Below, piece after piece: positions 33,567 to 33,603 of a DNA stretch of 33,603 bases (within the stretch, counting starts at the first letter, position 1; each line of letters begins with the position of its first letter). Below the pieces are notes generated by a model. It was not told where the DNA came from. It did no database searches and saw only the letters and a list, made by a program, of their open reading frames with translations. Position numbers and translations under genes: made by a program. Location: positions 1-33,603 of the forward strand of contig DFJS01000084.1 of NCBI GenBank assembly GCA_002373165.1, read 5' to 3'. Source of the stretch: Ruminococcus sp. UBA3665. GTDB lineage: Bacteria > Bacillota > Clostridia > Oscillospirales > Ruminococcaceae.

Positions 33567-33603
33567 ATGAACAAAAAAGATTTAGCCGAACTGAAAAAGC
33601 ATT
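33567..33603 (+). CDS. Start of a gene, possibly DUF4317 family (truncated by window)
   Basis: Only 12 codons are visible (MNKKDLAELKKH). AGGAG (33552-33556) lies 10 bases upstream and a good promoter precedes it, so a real gene starts here. The opening residues resemble DUF4317 proteins of Clostridia, whose function is unknown. With so few residues the family is a guess. Confidence 0.5.
   Translation, partial: MNKKDLAELKKH

Noticed and set aside
1..33603. CRISPR array or insertion sequence
   Set aside because: No regularly spaced repeats and no transposase-like frame were seen on either strand.

Overview
The window looks like chromosomal DNA of a fibrolytic, anaerobic clostridial bacterium, most likely a cellulosome-producing Ruminococcus (R. 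flavefaciens-like). The evidence is three secreted proteins with type I dockerins (a PL11 pectin lyase, an M6-like peptidase, and a GH9/GH16 glucanase), the [FeFe]-hydrogenase maturase HydE, moderate GC content, strong AGGAG ribosome sites and near-consensus sigma-A promoters. The genus is inferred; no rRNA is present.

Layout. 1-2870 (-): 5' part of a rhamnogalacturonan lyase gene cut by the window edge. 3249-5627 (+): large lipoprotein with a C-terminal solute-binding domain and no adjacent permease. 5730-13254 (-): complete Wadjet-type operon transcribed jetD-jetA-jetB-jetC, i.e. a MukBEF-like SMC complex plus TOPRIM nuclease directed against plasmids. 13418-15028 (-): dockerin-bearing M6-like metallopeptidase. 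15119-17374 (-): three-gene operon containing hydE. 17413-17991 (+): unknown membrane/coiled-coil protein. 18031-23791 (-): compact probable operon nadE - four diverged PIN/NYN-like genes - pyrE - small membrane protein. 23999-25351 (+): MATE transporter. 25429-25512 (+): tRNA-Leu(CAA). 25671-30850 (+): polysaccharide cluster with an intracellular GH5, an AraC regulator and a 1075-residue GH9-dockerin-GH16 enzyme. 30922-33129 (-): 735-residue sensor/AraC regulator. 33272-33471 (+): possible small RNA. 33567-end (+): start of a gene resembling the DUF4317 family.

How it fits together. The flanks concern plant-polymer degradation: pectin and beta-glucan are cut outside the cell by dockerin enzymes, while GH5 probably acts on imported oligosaccharides. 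The GH5 and GH9/GH16 promoters share a 30-bp element at an identical distance from their -10 boxes, pointing to common control, perhaps by the AraC regulator encoded between them. Wadjet is the recognisable defence system. The least explained parts are the four tandem PIN/NYN-like paralogs, two of which have lost predicted catalytic acids, and the unannotated transcript-like element near the right end. All family assignments come from reading motifs; no database search was run.
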